The notes: generated by a model not told the origin, from the letters alone. A stretch of 24,789 nucleotides of DNA from an uncultured Collinsella sp. (GCA_900765115.1 CAAFQK010000058.1:1-24789); one strand, 5' to 3'; positions 7,107 to 15,254 are shown, counted from the stretch's first letter. Made by a program: numbers and translations.

Positions 7107-8012
7107 CTAATCTGCGAGGGCATCGCAAACGCCATCGAGCAGGCGTACGGCGAGTGTCTGCGCGTCGCTGGCCGTGAAGGTGCCGTTGTAGCGCGTCATG
7201 CCCGTGAGCTCAATGCGAATGCGTGCCGGCTTCTGCTGCGCGGCGACATTGGCAGTGCGGATGCGCTGGGCCAGGTTGTGGCACTCGGCGAGGGCAATCG
7301 TGGCGCGCGGTGCGGCGTCGGCGGGCAGCTCGTCGCTTGCGATTTCGAGCACCAGGTCAACGTCGGTTGGGACCTCGGAGTCGCAGAGCATCATGCCGCT
7401 GTTGTCGGTCGTTGCCGTGGCGATATTCCACATGCGCGACGCAACACTGCGCGCGATGGGGTCCTCGCCGATAACGGCAATCTGGAAGCGCTCGAGCACG
7501 TTGGCGGCGCGAGCAAAACCGATGCGGGACTCGGCTTCGGTGACCGAGGGCTTGCCCTCCCACACATGGTGCAGGCGGTTGATGTAGGCGTAGGTGTCCT
7601 GGAAGGCCATGCCGTCGGCAAACAGGCCGACATTTTCCTGGAACTGCTGCAGGGCGGCCTCGGTATGCGGACCAAAGTAGCCGTCGTCTTCGCCACAGGC
7701 AAAGCCCAAAACGTTGAGAGCGCGCTGCAGGGCCTGCACATCGGCGCCATGGAAATTGGGCATGCGCAGATAGAGGGTGCGGTCGCCCAGCTTATACGAA
7801 GCGTCTACAAGGGCGCTCCAACAGGGGATATCGACGGCATGACCGGCAGCAAGGCCGCTGTCGAGCCTGAAGGTGCTGACGGCCTGCTCAGTGGTGGCTC
7901 CAAAGTACTTGTCGGTGACTTCGGCGGCATCAATCGTGTAGCCGAGCTGCAGGAGACGAGACTGCACGTCCTCGACGGCTGCTCCTTGCATGCCCGTTGT
8001 AATAGGTTCCAT
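7107..8012 (-). CDS. protein with two peptidoglycan-binding domains, no signal peptide
   Basis: This 301-residue protein has two PG_binding_1-type repeats at its N-terminus. The first is at about residues 1-72 (GMQGAAVEDVQSRLLQLGY, YFGATTEQAVSTFR) and the second at about 80-145 (ADVQALQRALNVLGF, DGYFGPHTEAALQQFQ). The remaining half shows no catalytic motif I recognise. No signal peptide or membrane segment is present, so it is predicted to be cytoplasmic. The arrangement recalls actinobacterial CwlM, a cytoplasmic amidase-like protein with two such domains that regulates peptidoglycan precursor supply, and the C-terminal part could be a decayed amidase domain; that comparison is tentative. 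AAAGGGG precedes the ATG. It lies 138 bases downstream of the polyprenyl synthase gene on the same strand, so co-transcription is possible. Confidence 0.75.
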   Translation of the reverse strand: MEPITTGMQGAAVEDVQSRLLQLGYTIDAAEVTDKYFGATTEQAVSTFRLDSGLAAGHAVDIPCWSALVDASYKLGDRTLYLRMPNFHGADVQALQRALNVLGFACGEDDGYFGPHTEAALQQFQENVGLFADGMAFQDTYAYINRLHHVWEGKPSVTEAESRIGFARAANVLERFQIAVIGEDPIARSVASRMWNIATATTDNSGMMLCDSEVPTDVDLVLEIASDELPADAAPRATIALAECHNLAQRIRTANVAAQQKPARIRIELTGMTRYNGTFTASDAQTLAVRLLDGVCDALAD

Positions 8013-8150
8013 GAACGAACCCCTTTCGGCGTACCATTCGTACTATTTGAGCGTGTGTCGGATAGACAACGCAAAGGGATGCATAAACATGCACTCAACA
8101 GTGTAGCAAGTTGTGCCTAAATACGCTGCTGACAGGTTTTATAACACCCG

Positions 8151-9176
8151 TTAGTTAAGGCGCTCCACAAAGAAATCTGCCATGGAGAGGAACAGCTCGC
8201 GTGCGTGCGGATCAAGCTCAACGTTCTCGATGGCCGCTTTGGCCTTAGCGGTCAGGTCGAGCGCGTAAGTGTGGGCGTAATCGATAGAGCCGGTCTCCTG
8301 GAAGATCTCCACGGCGCGTGCGAGCTGCGCGGGATCATCGGTGCCCGAGGAAAGAATCGCCTCGACTTCGTCGTGGTGGCGCTCATCAGAGAGGGCGTGT
8401 ACGGCGACAAGCGTGCGCTTGCCCTCGGTGATGTCGGTGCGGAAGTCCTTGTTGGCGGCTTCCTTAGTGCCGACAAGGTTGAGCAGGTCGTCCTGAATCT
8501 GAAAGGCAAGGCCTGTGTGTAGGCCAAAGGCGCGCAGCGCTTCGATTTGCTCATCGCTGCCGCCGCCGATAATGGCTCCGGCGGCAAGCGGCGTGGCTCC
8601 GCTGTAAAACGCGGTCTTGTGCGTCGCCATGTCCAGGTAGTCATCAACCGAGATATCAAAGCGCCCGTCACGGACCCAACCCAGGTCGAGTGCTTGACCC
8701 TCAATGGTGCGGACGATCATCTCGGTAAGCTCGTGGAGCACGCGCAGCTTCACGTCGGACTCCAGCGTAGGGTCGTCGAGAACCGTCTTGGTGACCATGG
8801 TGAGCGCCAGGTCGCCACAATTGATGGCAAGGCCCGTGCCCTCGGTAAGGTGCATACAGGGCTTGCCTCGACGAAGCTGTCCGTTGTCGGCGATGTCGTC
8901 GTGGATCAGCGCGCCCGACTGGAAATGCTCGATAGCTGCCGCGGCGCTGCGGGCGCTCTCAAAGCTGCCGCCCACTGCGGTTGCGGCGAGCATGCAGATA
9001 AGCGGGCGGTGGCGCTTGCCGGCGTTGGCCGTAAAAGCCGAGAGCGGCGCGTACAGGTAGCGCTCGATATCGGCAGAGGTCGCCTGTCCGTCAAAGAACG
9101 TGGCCAGATAGTCGTTAATCTGGTCAAAGTGTTGGGCTAAAAAGCTGGTAAACGGACTGGACACGGGTTCTCGCAT
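8151..9176 (-). CDS. polyprenyl (isoprenyl) diphosphate synthase
   Basis: This protein of about 341 residues belongs to the trans-isoprenyl diphosphate synthase family. It condenses isopentenyl diphosphate with an allylic diphosphate to build farnesyl, geranylgeranyl or longer chains for menaquinone or lipid carriers. The first Asp-rich motif is HDDIAD (residues 93-97 carry DDIAD), followed by RRGKP; the second is FQIQDDLLN, with GKRTL close behind. The Mg-binding residues are therefore intact. Product length cannot be read with confidence. I chose the ATG at 9174-9176; an alternative ATG at 9213-9215 would add 13 residues but would place two palindromes inside the coding sequence, and neither start has a strong Shine-Dalgarno sequence. 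It lies between the PTS gene and the peptidoglycan-binding protein gene, all on the minus strand. Confidence 0.88.
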   Translation of the reverse strand: MREPVSSPFTSFLAQHFDQINDYLATFFDGQATSADIERYLYAPLSAFTANAGKRHRPLICMLAATAVGGSFESARSAAAAIEHFQSGALIHDDIADNGQLRRGKPCMHLTEGTGLAINCGDLALTMVTKTVLDDPTLESDVKLRVLHELTEMIVRTIEGQALDLGWVRDGRFDISVDDYLDMATHKTAFYSGATPLAAGAIIGGGSDEQIEALRAFGLHTGLAFQIQDDLLNLVGTKEAANKDFRTDITEGKRTLVAVHALSDERHHDEVEAILSSGTDDPAQLARAVEIFQETGSIDYAHTYALDLTAKAKAAIENVELDPHARELFLSMADFFVERLN

Positions 9177-9187
9177 TCTTTCTGAGG

Positions 9188-9220
9188 TTGCATTGATGCA
9201 ATATGCAGACAACATATTGC
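9188..9220 (-). promoter_or_regulatory. overlapping palindromes upstream of the polyprenyl synthase gene
   Basis: TTGCAT-TG-ATGCAA (9188-9201) is a perfect 14-bp palindrome. It overlaps a second inverted repeat, GCAATATG (9198-9205) with CATATTGC (9213-9220). They sit just upstream of the preferred start and may be regulator-binding sites. Confidence 0.45.
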
Positions 9221-9289
9221 CACATCAGGGCGTTTGGCGCGGCAGTTTTGGCGATTTAGGACAACGGGCGTGCGTTTGATGGAGTGTGC

Positions 9290-11740
9290 CTAAATCAGCT
9301 TAAAATGCTCGAGCGCCGCAACGACACCGTCGTGATCGACGGTGTCGGTCACGTAATCGGCCTTATCCTTGAGATAGTCTGGTGCGTTGCCCATGGCGAT
9401 ACCGACATCGACGGCGTTCATCAGCGAGATGTCATTGCTGGCGTCGCCAATGCCGTATACGGTTCCGTGGTGGGGATCGAGGGCGTCGAGTACAGACTGG
9501 ATGCCCCCGCGCTTCGTGCATTCGCGGGGCGAGATTTCGGTTACCTCGAGTTCGAGCTCGTTAAAGCACAGCAGCGGCTCAAGTGTCTTATCTTGAGCGA
9601 TGTGGTTGGCGAGCGATGTAGACATCAAGATCTTGTAGACACTGTAATGTTGCAGCTGCGTGACTGCGTCGCCCAGGGTGCGCGCGTATCCGGGGGCATC
9701 GGGGGCATCGGCACTCATGCGCACGACGCCGTTGAGGCCCTCAAAGCGGATGACCTCGCCCGATTGCTCAAGATAGGGGGCAAGATGCTGCAGCATGCTG
9801 GGTGTCATCGACAGATCGCGAATTGCGTGTCCGTCGATCTCGGCGTAACCGCCCGCAAGACAGACGATGCCGGTCCAGGGCAGCTCAAGAAGTTTGGGGT
9901 GGATGCAGCTGAGGGTGCGCCCTGTGCAGATGAAGGCCATGTTGCCGTTGGCGACAAACTCGCGGATTGCCTGCGAAACCGCCTCGTTGGGATAGGGGGA
10001 GAGGTCCCGCTCGTCTTCGGGAAGGTCTTGGGCGAGCCTGGGGTCTTGCCAGGCGAGCGTTCCGTCGATATCGAAGAAGCAAATATCGCCGCGCTTATGG
10101 GCTGCGCTGGCGGCAGGGGAGGCCGAGGTGGTGGGCACAAATTCCGGCTCGAGGCCCATGATCTGGTCAAAATGCTCTTTAACGCGGGGAACGGAGATGC
10201 CGATAATCACCTGGGCGGTCTTGCCCGTAATGATGAGGCCCTTGGCGCCCACCGCGACAAACGACGCGTTATCTGCAACGATGGAAGGGTCTGCGACCTC
10301 GACGCGCAGGCGCGTGGCGCAGTTGGTTGCGCCCACGATATTGCCAACGCCACCTAAAAGCTGAATTACCCGCTCAGCGAGGACGTGATCTTGATCGGAT
10401 CGACTATTGACCTCGTCATTGGGAGATTGCTCTTTGGCAAAGTCGCTTCCCGTTAAACAATCGATTGCCGCGCGATTGACGACATGATCCTCGCGGCCCG
10501 GAGTCTTAAGGTCATAGATCAAGATGAGTGCTCGAAAACTAACAAAAAAGATGAGGCTAAAGGCAAGGCCGATACCGAGCGCCAAAAGATAGGCACCGGC
10601 ATGCGTGCGCATGAGCGGAATAAAGTTGAAGGCTGCCATCTCCATGAGGCCGCCCGAGAAGATGCCGACGATGCCAAAGAGATTCATGGTTGTGGCAAGG
10701 CAAGACGATAAGACGGCGTAGAGAAAAAAGAGCCCGGGGTGGGTGAACATAAAGAGAAACTCGAGTGGCTCGGTAACGCCGCAAACCACCGAGGCGATGA
10801 TGGCGGGAACAAGGATGACCCTGAGGCCGGCGCGGCGCTCTGGTTTTGCGGTGGAGTAGAACGCGGCTGCGATGGCGGGAAGGCCAAAGAGTTTGACCCA
10901 GCCGGTGGCGGTAAAACCGGCCCACGGCGCAAGTTCATTAAGGGGGCGCGTGCTATGGGAGAGGATGGGGAGCAAGCTGCTCCATGTGGCGTAGATGCCG
11001 TCGTTAATGACCAGGTTGTCGTAGTAGATCGGCATGTAGAGCAGGTGGTGCAGCCCCATGGGCTCGAGCGCTCGCTCCAAAAACACAAAGATGCCCACGC
11101 CAAAGGGGCCGACGCTCGTAAGTGCATGGCGCAGCGTTTCGGTCATTGCGTATACGGAGGGCACGATGGCGGCCGAGATAGCGGCAAGGGCAAACACGGC
11201 AAAAAAGCTGATGAGGTAGACCAGCGAGGAGCCCGAGAAGGTGCCGAGCCAATCGGGAACCTTGGCATCGTAGAAGCGGTCATGGATGGCGACGACGGTT
11301 GCCGATACCACCAGCGGGCCGATAATGCCGGTGTCGAGCGTCTTGATGCCGTCGATGACGGTGATACCGTTGGCGGGGGTCAAAGATGACGGGTACTTAA
11401 GCCCAAGGTTGTCTCCGCTCAGCTTAATGATCTCGCTCAAAAAGAAGCAATAGGCAAAATAGGCCACGAGTGCCTCGAGGCAGCAGCGTGCCGGTTGCTT
11501 TTGGGCAAGACCGATAGGCAGCGCTACGGCAAAAAGGAGCGGGAGGCGTTTAAAGACCGTCCATGAGCCGCGCTGGATGATGGCCCAAAAAACGTACCAA
11601 GGGGTTCCGTATACGGCTAGATCGCCGACGATGTCCGCAGTCGTTGCGAGAGCGGAGACGCCGACCATGAGGCCCGATATAGAAAACAGCATGGCGGGAG
11701 CGAACATTGCCCCGCCAAAGCGTTGGATTTTTTGCAGCAT
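9290..11740 (-). CDS. alpha-glucoside PTS EIICB fused to a HAD sugar-phosphatase
   Basis: This 816-residue protein has three parts. Residues 1 to about 425 are the multi-spanning EIIC channel of the alpha-glucoside/maltose PTS family (MLQKIQRFGGAMF start; GLHHLLYMP; GVTEPLEF). Residues about 450-530 are EIIB, with phosphorylated cysteine C474 in GATNCATRLRV. Residues about 550-816 are a Cof-type HAD hydrolase with all four motifs: DIDGT (nucleophile D557, D559), CTGRT, K743, and GDASND (D766, D770). EIICB imports and phosphorylates the sugar; a fused HAD domain is not part of the usual architecture and would allow immediate dephosphorylation. No EIIA or 6-phospho-glucosidase is in the window. 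The frame is continuous with normal codon use, so this is a real fusion. GGAAGG precedes the ATG. It is divergent from the GntR gene and has a GTTTAAAC site in its upstream region. Confidence 0.9.
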   Translation of the reverse strand: MLQKIQRFGGAMFAPAMLFSISGLMVGVSALATTADIVGDLAVYGTPWYVFWAIIQRGSWTVFKRLPLLFAVALPIGLAQKQPARCCLEALVAYFAYCFFLSEIIKLSGDNLGLKYPSSLTPANGITVIDGIKTLDTGIIGPLVVSATVVAIHDRFYDAKVPDWLGTFSGSSLVYLISFFAVFALAAISAAIVPSVYAMTETLRHALTSVGPFGVGIFVFLERALEPMGLHHLLYMPIYYDNLVINDGIYATWSSLLPILSHSTRPLNELAPWAGFTATGWVKLFGLPAIAAAFYSTAKPERRAGLRVILVPAIIASVVCGVTEPLEFLFMFTHPGLFFLYAVLSSCLATTMNLFGIVGIFSGGLMEMAAFNFIPLMRTHAGAYLLALGIGLAFSLIFFVSFRALILIYDLKTPGREDHVVNRAAIDCLTGSDFAKEQSPNDEVNSRSDQDHVLAERVIQLLGGVGNIVGATNCATRLRVEVADPSIVADNASFVAVGAKGLIITGKTAQVIIGISVPRVKEHFDQIMGLEPEFVPTTSASPAASAAHKRGDICFFDIDGTLAWQDPRLAQDLPEDERDLSPYPNEAVSQAIREFVANGNMAFICTGRTLSCIHPKLLELPWTGIVCLAGGYAEIDGHAIRDLSMTPSMLQHLAPYLEQSGEVIRFEGLNGVVRMSADAPDAPGYARTLGDAVTQLQHYSVYKILMSTSLANHIAQDKTLEPLLCFNELELEVTEISPRECTKRGGIQSVLDALDPHHGTVYGIGDASNDISLMNAVDVGIAMGNAPDYLKDKADYVTDTVDHDGVVAALEHFKLI

Positions 11741-11783
11741 GTTCTGCCTTCCGAATATCGAGGCGCGTTGCGCGTGGGGAAAC

Positions 11784-11793
11784 GTTTAAACAA
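11784..11793. promoter_or_regulatory. GTTTAAAC operator-like site, PTS side
   Basis: GTTTAAACAA lies 44 bases upstream of the PTS gene start. It matches the sites at 11906, 12876 and 21817 and is a likely operator for the adjacent TreR-like repressor. Confidence 0.5.
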
Positions 11794-11820
11794 TGGATTC
11801 ATTGTAGAGGACCAGACGAT

Positions 11821-11879
11821 TGTCGTGCCGGCAGTTTTGAGCGAAACCGATTTGGGCACGACAGAAACCGTCAACGGTT
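11821..11879. promoter_or_regulatory. two further dyads in the PTS-gntR divergent region
   Basis: TGTCGTGCC (11821-11829) is complementary to GGCACGACA (11855-11863), spanning 25 bases. Next to it lies a compact palindrome, AACCGT-CA-ACGGTT (11866-11879). They differ from the GTTTAAAC sites, so a second regulator may act here, for example a catabolite regulator. No regulator is assigned. Confidence 0.4.
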
Positions 11880-11905
11880 AAATCCTGTCGCTTTACCGAT
11901 ATTCG

Positions 11906-11934
11906 GTTTAAACAACTTTAAGAAATGCTATCGT
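11906..11934 (+). promoter_or_regulatory. gntR promoter with GTTTAAAC operator over the -35 box
   Basis: GTTTAAACAA begins at 11906. TTTAAA (11907-11912) is 16 bases from TATCGT (11929-11934), which has an upstream TGC as in extended -10 boxes. The ABC operon promoter at 12876-12907 has the same architecture: operator over the -35 region and TATCGT as the -10 box. Confidence 0.5.
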
Positions 11935-11969
11935 GCCTAGCCGGAAATAAATAATGTAGAGGTGAAACA

Positions 11970-12689
11970 ATGCCAAAAGCAATATACGAAGGAATCTACC
12001 GAGAAATACGCTCGCGCATCATTAATGGGACCTATGCGTTTCAGGAGATGCTGCCAACCGAAGCCGAGCTGACCGCGGAATTTGGCTGCACGCGCAATAC
12101 CGTCCGCCGCGCTTTGAGCATGCTGGCCGACGGGATGTTTGTGCAGCCCATACACGGCAAGGGCGTGCGCGTTATTTGGCTTAAGGGCGAAACCGACATG
12201 TTGGGCGCACTCGAGGAAGTTGAGTCGTTTGGCGAATTTGCAAAGCGCAACAATGCCGTTGCATCGACGGACGTTAAGTCTTTTGAGCATTTGATTTGCA
12301 CCGAGCAGCTCTCTCGTCGCCTGGGCTTTAAGGTGGGCGAGGAGTTGATTCGCGTGGTGCGTGTCCGAAGCCTTAACGGCAATGCGCGCCAAGTAGACCA
12401 TGGTTACTTTTTGGAGTCGATCGCCAAGGGTCTGACGCCCGAGATCGCCGCAAAGTCAATTTACGACTATCTGGAGCACAAACGCGGCGTCAAGGTGATG
12501 GCGAGTCGCCGTACAGTGAGCGTCGAGCTTGCCAACGATGAGGACTGCAGCTACTTGGACCTTGGCAAATACAATTGTGTCGCCGTCATGGAGAGCCAGT
12601 CATACACCTCGGATGGCATTTTGTTCGAGGTTACGCACGCCCGTACGCATCCTGAGATCTTCCACTACCGCGTCAACTCCAAGCGATAG
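11970..12689 (+). CDS. GntR-family regulator, HutC/TreR-like with UTRA domain
   Basis: This 239-residue repressor-type regulator has an N-terminal GntR winged helix (residues about 4-70; LPTEAELTAEFGCTRNTVRRALSML is the recognition region). A UTRA effector domain follows (residues about 90-235; FLESIAKGLTPEIAAKSIYDYLE and the terminal THARTHPEIFHYR). The UTRA details resemble trehalose-repressor-like proteins, which sense a sugar phosphate. GAGGTG precedes the ATG. It is transcribed divergently from the PTS-HAD gene and directly upstream of the sugar ABC operon, and palindromes of one type occur in all three control regions. I infer control of alpha-glucoside uptake. The effector, perhaps a disaccharide phosphate or glucose-6-phosphate, is unknown. 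Confidence 0.88.
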   Translation: MPKAIYEGIYREIRSRIINGTYAFQEMLPTEAELTAEFGCTRNTVRRALSMLADGMFVQPIHGKGVRVIWLKGETDMLGALEEVESFGEFAKRNNAVASTDVKSFEHLICTEQLSRRLGFKVGEELIRVVRVRSLNGNARQVDHGYFLESIAKGLTPEIAAKSIYDYLEHKRGVKVMASRRTVSVELANDEDCSYLDLGKYNCVAVMESQSYTSDGILFEVTHARTHPEIFHYRVNSKR

Positions 12690-12727
12690 CCGGCTAGCTC
12701 GCAGCCTGACGAGGCTCATGCCCTCAA

Positions 12728-12782
12728 AGAGAAAACGCCCGGTCAAACCGACGATGCATCGGCTTGACCGGGCGTTTTCTCT
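12728..12782. terminator. strong bidirectional terminator after gntR
   Basis: A 19-bp perfect outer stem (12728-12746 with 12764-12782) starts with AGAGAAAACGCCCGG and is capped by a second short stem (CCGA/TCGG). The stem ends provide a T-rich run on the plus strand (CGTTTTCTCT). It separates the regulator from the ABC operon. Confidence 0.9.
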
Positions 12783-12875
12783 GCATTCGATAACAAATAA
12801 TTGTTTATACAAAACTTGTCAAGTATCAAGTTGAAATTACCGTTCACCGAAGTTTTTCTACCGCTCTAGTAATAC

Positions 12876-12907
12876 TTGTTCAAACAACTAGCCAAATAGC
12901 GTATCGT
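12876..12907 (+). promoter_or_regulatory. ABC operon promoter with TTGTTCAAACAA operator
   Basis: A 12-bp palindrome, TTGTT-CA-AACAA (12876-12887), overlaps the -35-like TTCAAA (12879-12884), which is 17 bases from TATCGT (12902-12907). The same operator-to-TATCGT layout is seen at the gntR promoter. A second possible -10 (TAATAC, 12870-12875) lies just upstream of the palindrome. Confidence 0.5.
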
Positions 12908-12995
12908 ACAAATCAGCAAAAGGGGCAAAGTCCCCGAGCCAATCTCCGAAGGCGGCGGCAAAGGGTGCCGCCACGGTGTGAAAGGGTGGATTGTA

Positions 12996-14312
12996 ATGAA
13001 GAACGAAATGAGCAGAAGGCAGTTCCTGGGCTTTGCTGGTTCCGCGGCTGCGGTTCTTGGTCTGGGTCTCGTGGGCTGCGGTGGTTCTGCCGGCTCCGGC
13101 TCCTCTGCTTCTGGTGACGCTGCCGAGGTCTACTTCCTCCAATTCAAGCCCGAGGTCGACAAGGAGTGGAAGGAGATCGCCAAGGCCTATAAGAAGGAGA
13201 AGGGCGTCGAGGTCAAGATCGTGACCGCCGCCTCCAACACCTACGAGGAGAAGCTCAAGTCCGAGATGTCCAAGAGCTCCGCTCCGACCCTGTTCCAGGT
13301 CAACGGCCCCACCGGTCTTAAGAACTGGAAGGATTACTGCGCCGACCTGTCCGATACCAAGCTCCGCGGTGAGCTCATTGACGACTCCCTGGCTCTGCAG
13401 TCCGACGGCAAGGATCTGGGTATCGACTGGGTCCAGGAGAGCTACGGCATCATCTACAACAAGCAGCTGCTCGAGAAGGCTGGTTACAAGGCCGAGGACA
13501 TCAACTCCTTCGACAAGCTGAAGGCTTGTGCCGACGACATCCAGGCCCGCAAGGACGAGCTTGGTGTTGAGGGCGCCTTCACTTCCGCTGGCATGGACGA
13601 CTCCTCCAGCTGGCGCTACACCACCCACCTCGCCAACCTCCCGCTCTACTACGAGTTCGAGAAGGAGCACAACCAGGAGGACGACGAGATCAAGGGCGAG
13701 TATCTCGACAACTTCAAGCAGATTTTCGACCTGTACATCACCGACTCCACCTGCGATCCTTCGCAGCTTGCCTCCAAGACCGGCGACGACGCCACAAACG
13801 AGTTCGCAACCGGCAAGGCCGTCTTCTATCAGAACGGCTCCTGGGCTTACGCTGACCTCACCAAGGCCGGCATGACCGACGATCAGATTGGCATGATGCC
13901 CATCTACATCGGTGTCGACGGCGAGGAGAACCAGGGCCTGTGCTCCGGCGGCGAGAACTACTGGTGCGTCAGCTCCCAGGCTTCCGAGGATGCCCAGAAG
14001 GCCACCGAGGACTTCATGTATTGGTGCGTCACTTCTGACACCGCCACCAGCATCATCGCTGACAAGATGGGTCTGACCGCCCCGTTCAAGAGCGCCAAGG
14101 AAACCACCAACGTCTTCTCGCAGCAGGCCGTTGCCATGGCCAAGGACGGCAAGAAGACCGTCGCTTGGGACTTCGTCTACATCCCCTCTGAGGAGTGGAA
14201 GAAGAACCTCAAGCAGGCTCTGATTGCCTATGCTGCCGACAACAGCAAGTGGGACGGCGTCAAGAACGCCTTCGTCGATGGCTGGAAGACCGAGAAGGCT
14301 GCTTCCGAGTAA
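12996..14312 (+). CDS. CUT1 sugar ABC transporter substrate-binding lipoprotein
   Basis: This is a 438-residue extracellular solute-binding protein of the maltose/oligosaccharide type (family 1). The signal has a twin-arginine motif, MSRRQFLGFAG (R7, R8), and a lipobox, GLVGC (lipidated C28), followed by a Gly/Ser linker. It is therefore predicted to be exported folded by Tat and anchored to the membrane outer face. The mature part shows solute-binding features (PTLFQVNGPTGLKNW, ATGKAVFYQNGSWAYADL). AAAGGG lies about nine bases before this ATG; an in-frame GTG at 12978 overlaps that site and is rejected. Codon use indicates high expression. It is the first gene of the operon, and a strong hairpin follows it. 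Maltodextrin is the inferred ligand, from the nearby malQ and glgP and the shared operator. Confidence 0.9.
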   Translation: MKNEMSRRQFLGFAGSAAAVLGLGLVGCGGSAGSGSSASGDAAEVYFLQFKPEVDKEWKEIAKAYKKEKGVEVKIVTAASNTYEEKLKSEMSKSSAPTLFQVNGPTGLKNWKDYCADLSDTKLRGELIDDSLALQSDGKDLGIDWVQESYGIIYNKQLLEKAGYKAEDINSFDKLKACADDIQARKDELGVEGAFTSAGMDDSSSWRYTTHLANLPLYYEFEKEHNQEDDEIKGEYLDNFKQIFDLYITDSTCDPSQLASKTGDDATNEFATGKAVFYQNGSWAYADLTKAGMTDDQIGMMPIYIGVDGEENQGLCSGGENYWCVSSQASEDAQKATEDFMYWCVTSDTATSIIADKMGLTAPFKSAKETTNVFSQQAVAMAKDGKKTVAWDFVYIPSEEWKKNLKQALIAYAADNSKWDGVKNAFVDGWKTEKAASE

Positions 14313-14343
14313 GTAGTTGCTGCCCAAGCTATCTGATTAGCGA

Positions 14344-14379
14344 CAGGGGGCGGGCAGACGTTGGTTTGCCCGCCCCCTG
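14344..14379 (+). terminator. intercistronic hairpin after the binding-protein gene
   Basis: A 13-bp perfect GC-rich stem (CAGGGGGCGGGCA with TGCCCGCCCCCTG) has a ten-base loop and no T-run. Such hairpins behind binding-protein genes usually stabilise the upstream message, so the binding protein is made in excess over the permeases. Confidence 0.75.
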
Positions 14380-14399
14380 CATATTGAAAGGACCCTTCT

Positions 14400-15254
14400 A
14401 TGGGCAAAGCACTCAAGCGCTGGTGGCCGCTCTTTATGCTGCCCACGTGTCTGGCGTTTATGATCGGGTTCGTGATCCCCTTTATCCAGGGTTTCTATCT
14501 CTCGTTCTGCCAGTTTATTACCATCAACAACACGCACTTTGTCGGTATCGAGAACTACGTGCGCGCACTGTCCGATCCGCAGTTTGCCACGTCGTTCTTC
14601 TTTACCGTGGCGTTTGCCTTCCTGTCGACGGTGCTCATCAACGTGATCGCCCTCGCCATCGCGCAGGCGCTCACCCGCAAAGCGCTCAAGGGCACCAACA
14701 TCTTCCGTACGATCTTCTTTATGCCTAACCTGATCGGCGGCATCGTGCTGGGCTACATCTGGCAGATTCTGATCAACTGCCTGCTCTCCAACGTGGGCGC
14801 CCAGCTCATCGCTCTTAACTCTGCTGCTGGCTTCTGGGGCCTTATCATCCTGACCCTGTGGCAGCAGGTCGGCTACATGATGATCATCTACATCGCTGGT
14901 CTGCAGTCCATTCCGTCCGACTACATCGAGGCCGCCAAGGTCGACGGCGCTACGGCATGGCAGACGTTTTGGAAGGTTAAGATCCCTAACCTGATGCCGA
15001 CCATCACCATCTGCCTGTTCCTGTCCATCACCAACGGCTTTAAGCTGTTCGACCAGAACCTCGCCCTTACCGGCGGCGCCCCCGCGCACTCCACCGAGAT
15101 GCTCGCCCTGAACATCTACAACACGTTCTATTCGCGTGCCGGTATCGCATGGCAGGGCATTGGTCAGGCCAAGGCGGTTATCTTCTGCATCCTGGTCGTG
15201 GCCATCTCCATGATCCAGCTTAAGGCCACGAGGTCCAAGGAGGTGCAGCAGTAA
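14400..15254 (+). CDS. CUT1 sugar ABC transporter permease, MalF/MsmF type
   Basis: This 284-residue inner-membrane protein has six predicted membrane segments. The cytoplasmic EAA loop that docks to the ATPase is present near residues 180-200 (YIEAAKVDGATAWQTFWKVKIPNL). It lacks the long N-terminal extension of enteric MalF, so it is of the shorter MsmF/LacF type. AAAGGA precedes the ATG. Its stop overlaps the start of the next permease, indicating translational coupling. The two permeases together form the transmembrane channel for the sugar delivered by the lipoprotein. Confidence 0.93.
   Translation: MGKALKRWWPLFMLPTCLAFMIGFVIPFIQGFYLSFCQFITINNTHFVGIENYVRALSDPQFATSFFFTVAFAFLSTVLINVIALAIAQALTRKALKGTNIFRTIFFMPNLIGGIVLGYIWQILINCLLSNVGAQLIALNSAAGFWGLIILTLWQQVGYMMIIYIAGLQSIPSDYIEAAKVDGATAWQTFWKVKIPNLMPTITICLFLSITNGFKLFDQNLALTGGAPAHSTEMLALNIYNTFYSRAGIAWQGIGQAKAVIFCILVVAISMIQLKATRSKEVQQ

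Noticed and set aside
6759..8120. 453-residue plus-strand frame
   Set aside because: It crosses the tRNA-Gln gene and is antisense to the peptidoglycan-binding protein gene, which has clear domains.
12978..12995. GTG 12978 as start of the binding-protein gene
   Set aside because: The GTG overlaps the likely ribosome-binding site of the ATG at 12996, which gives a standard twin-arginine lipoprotein signal.
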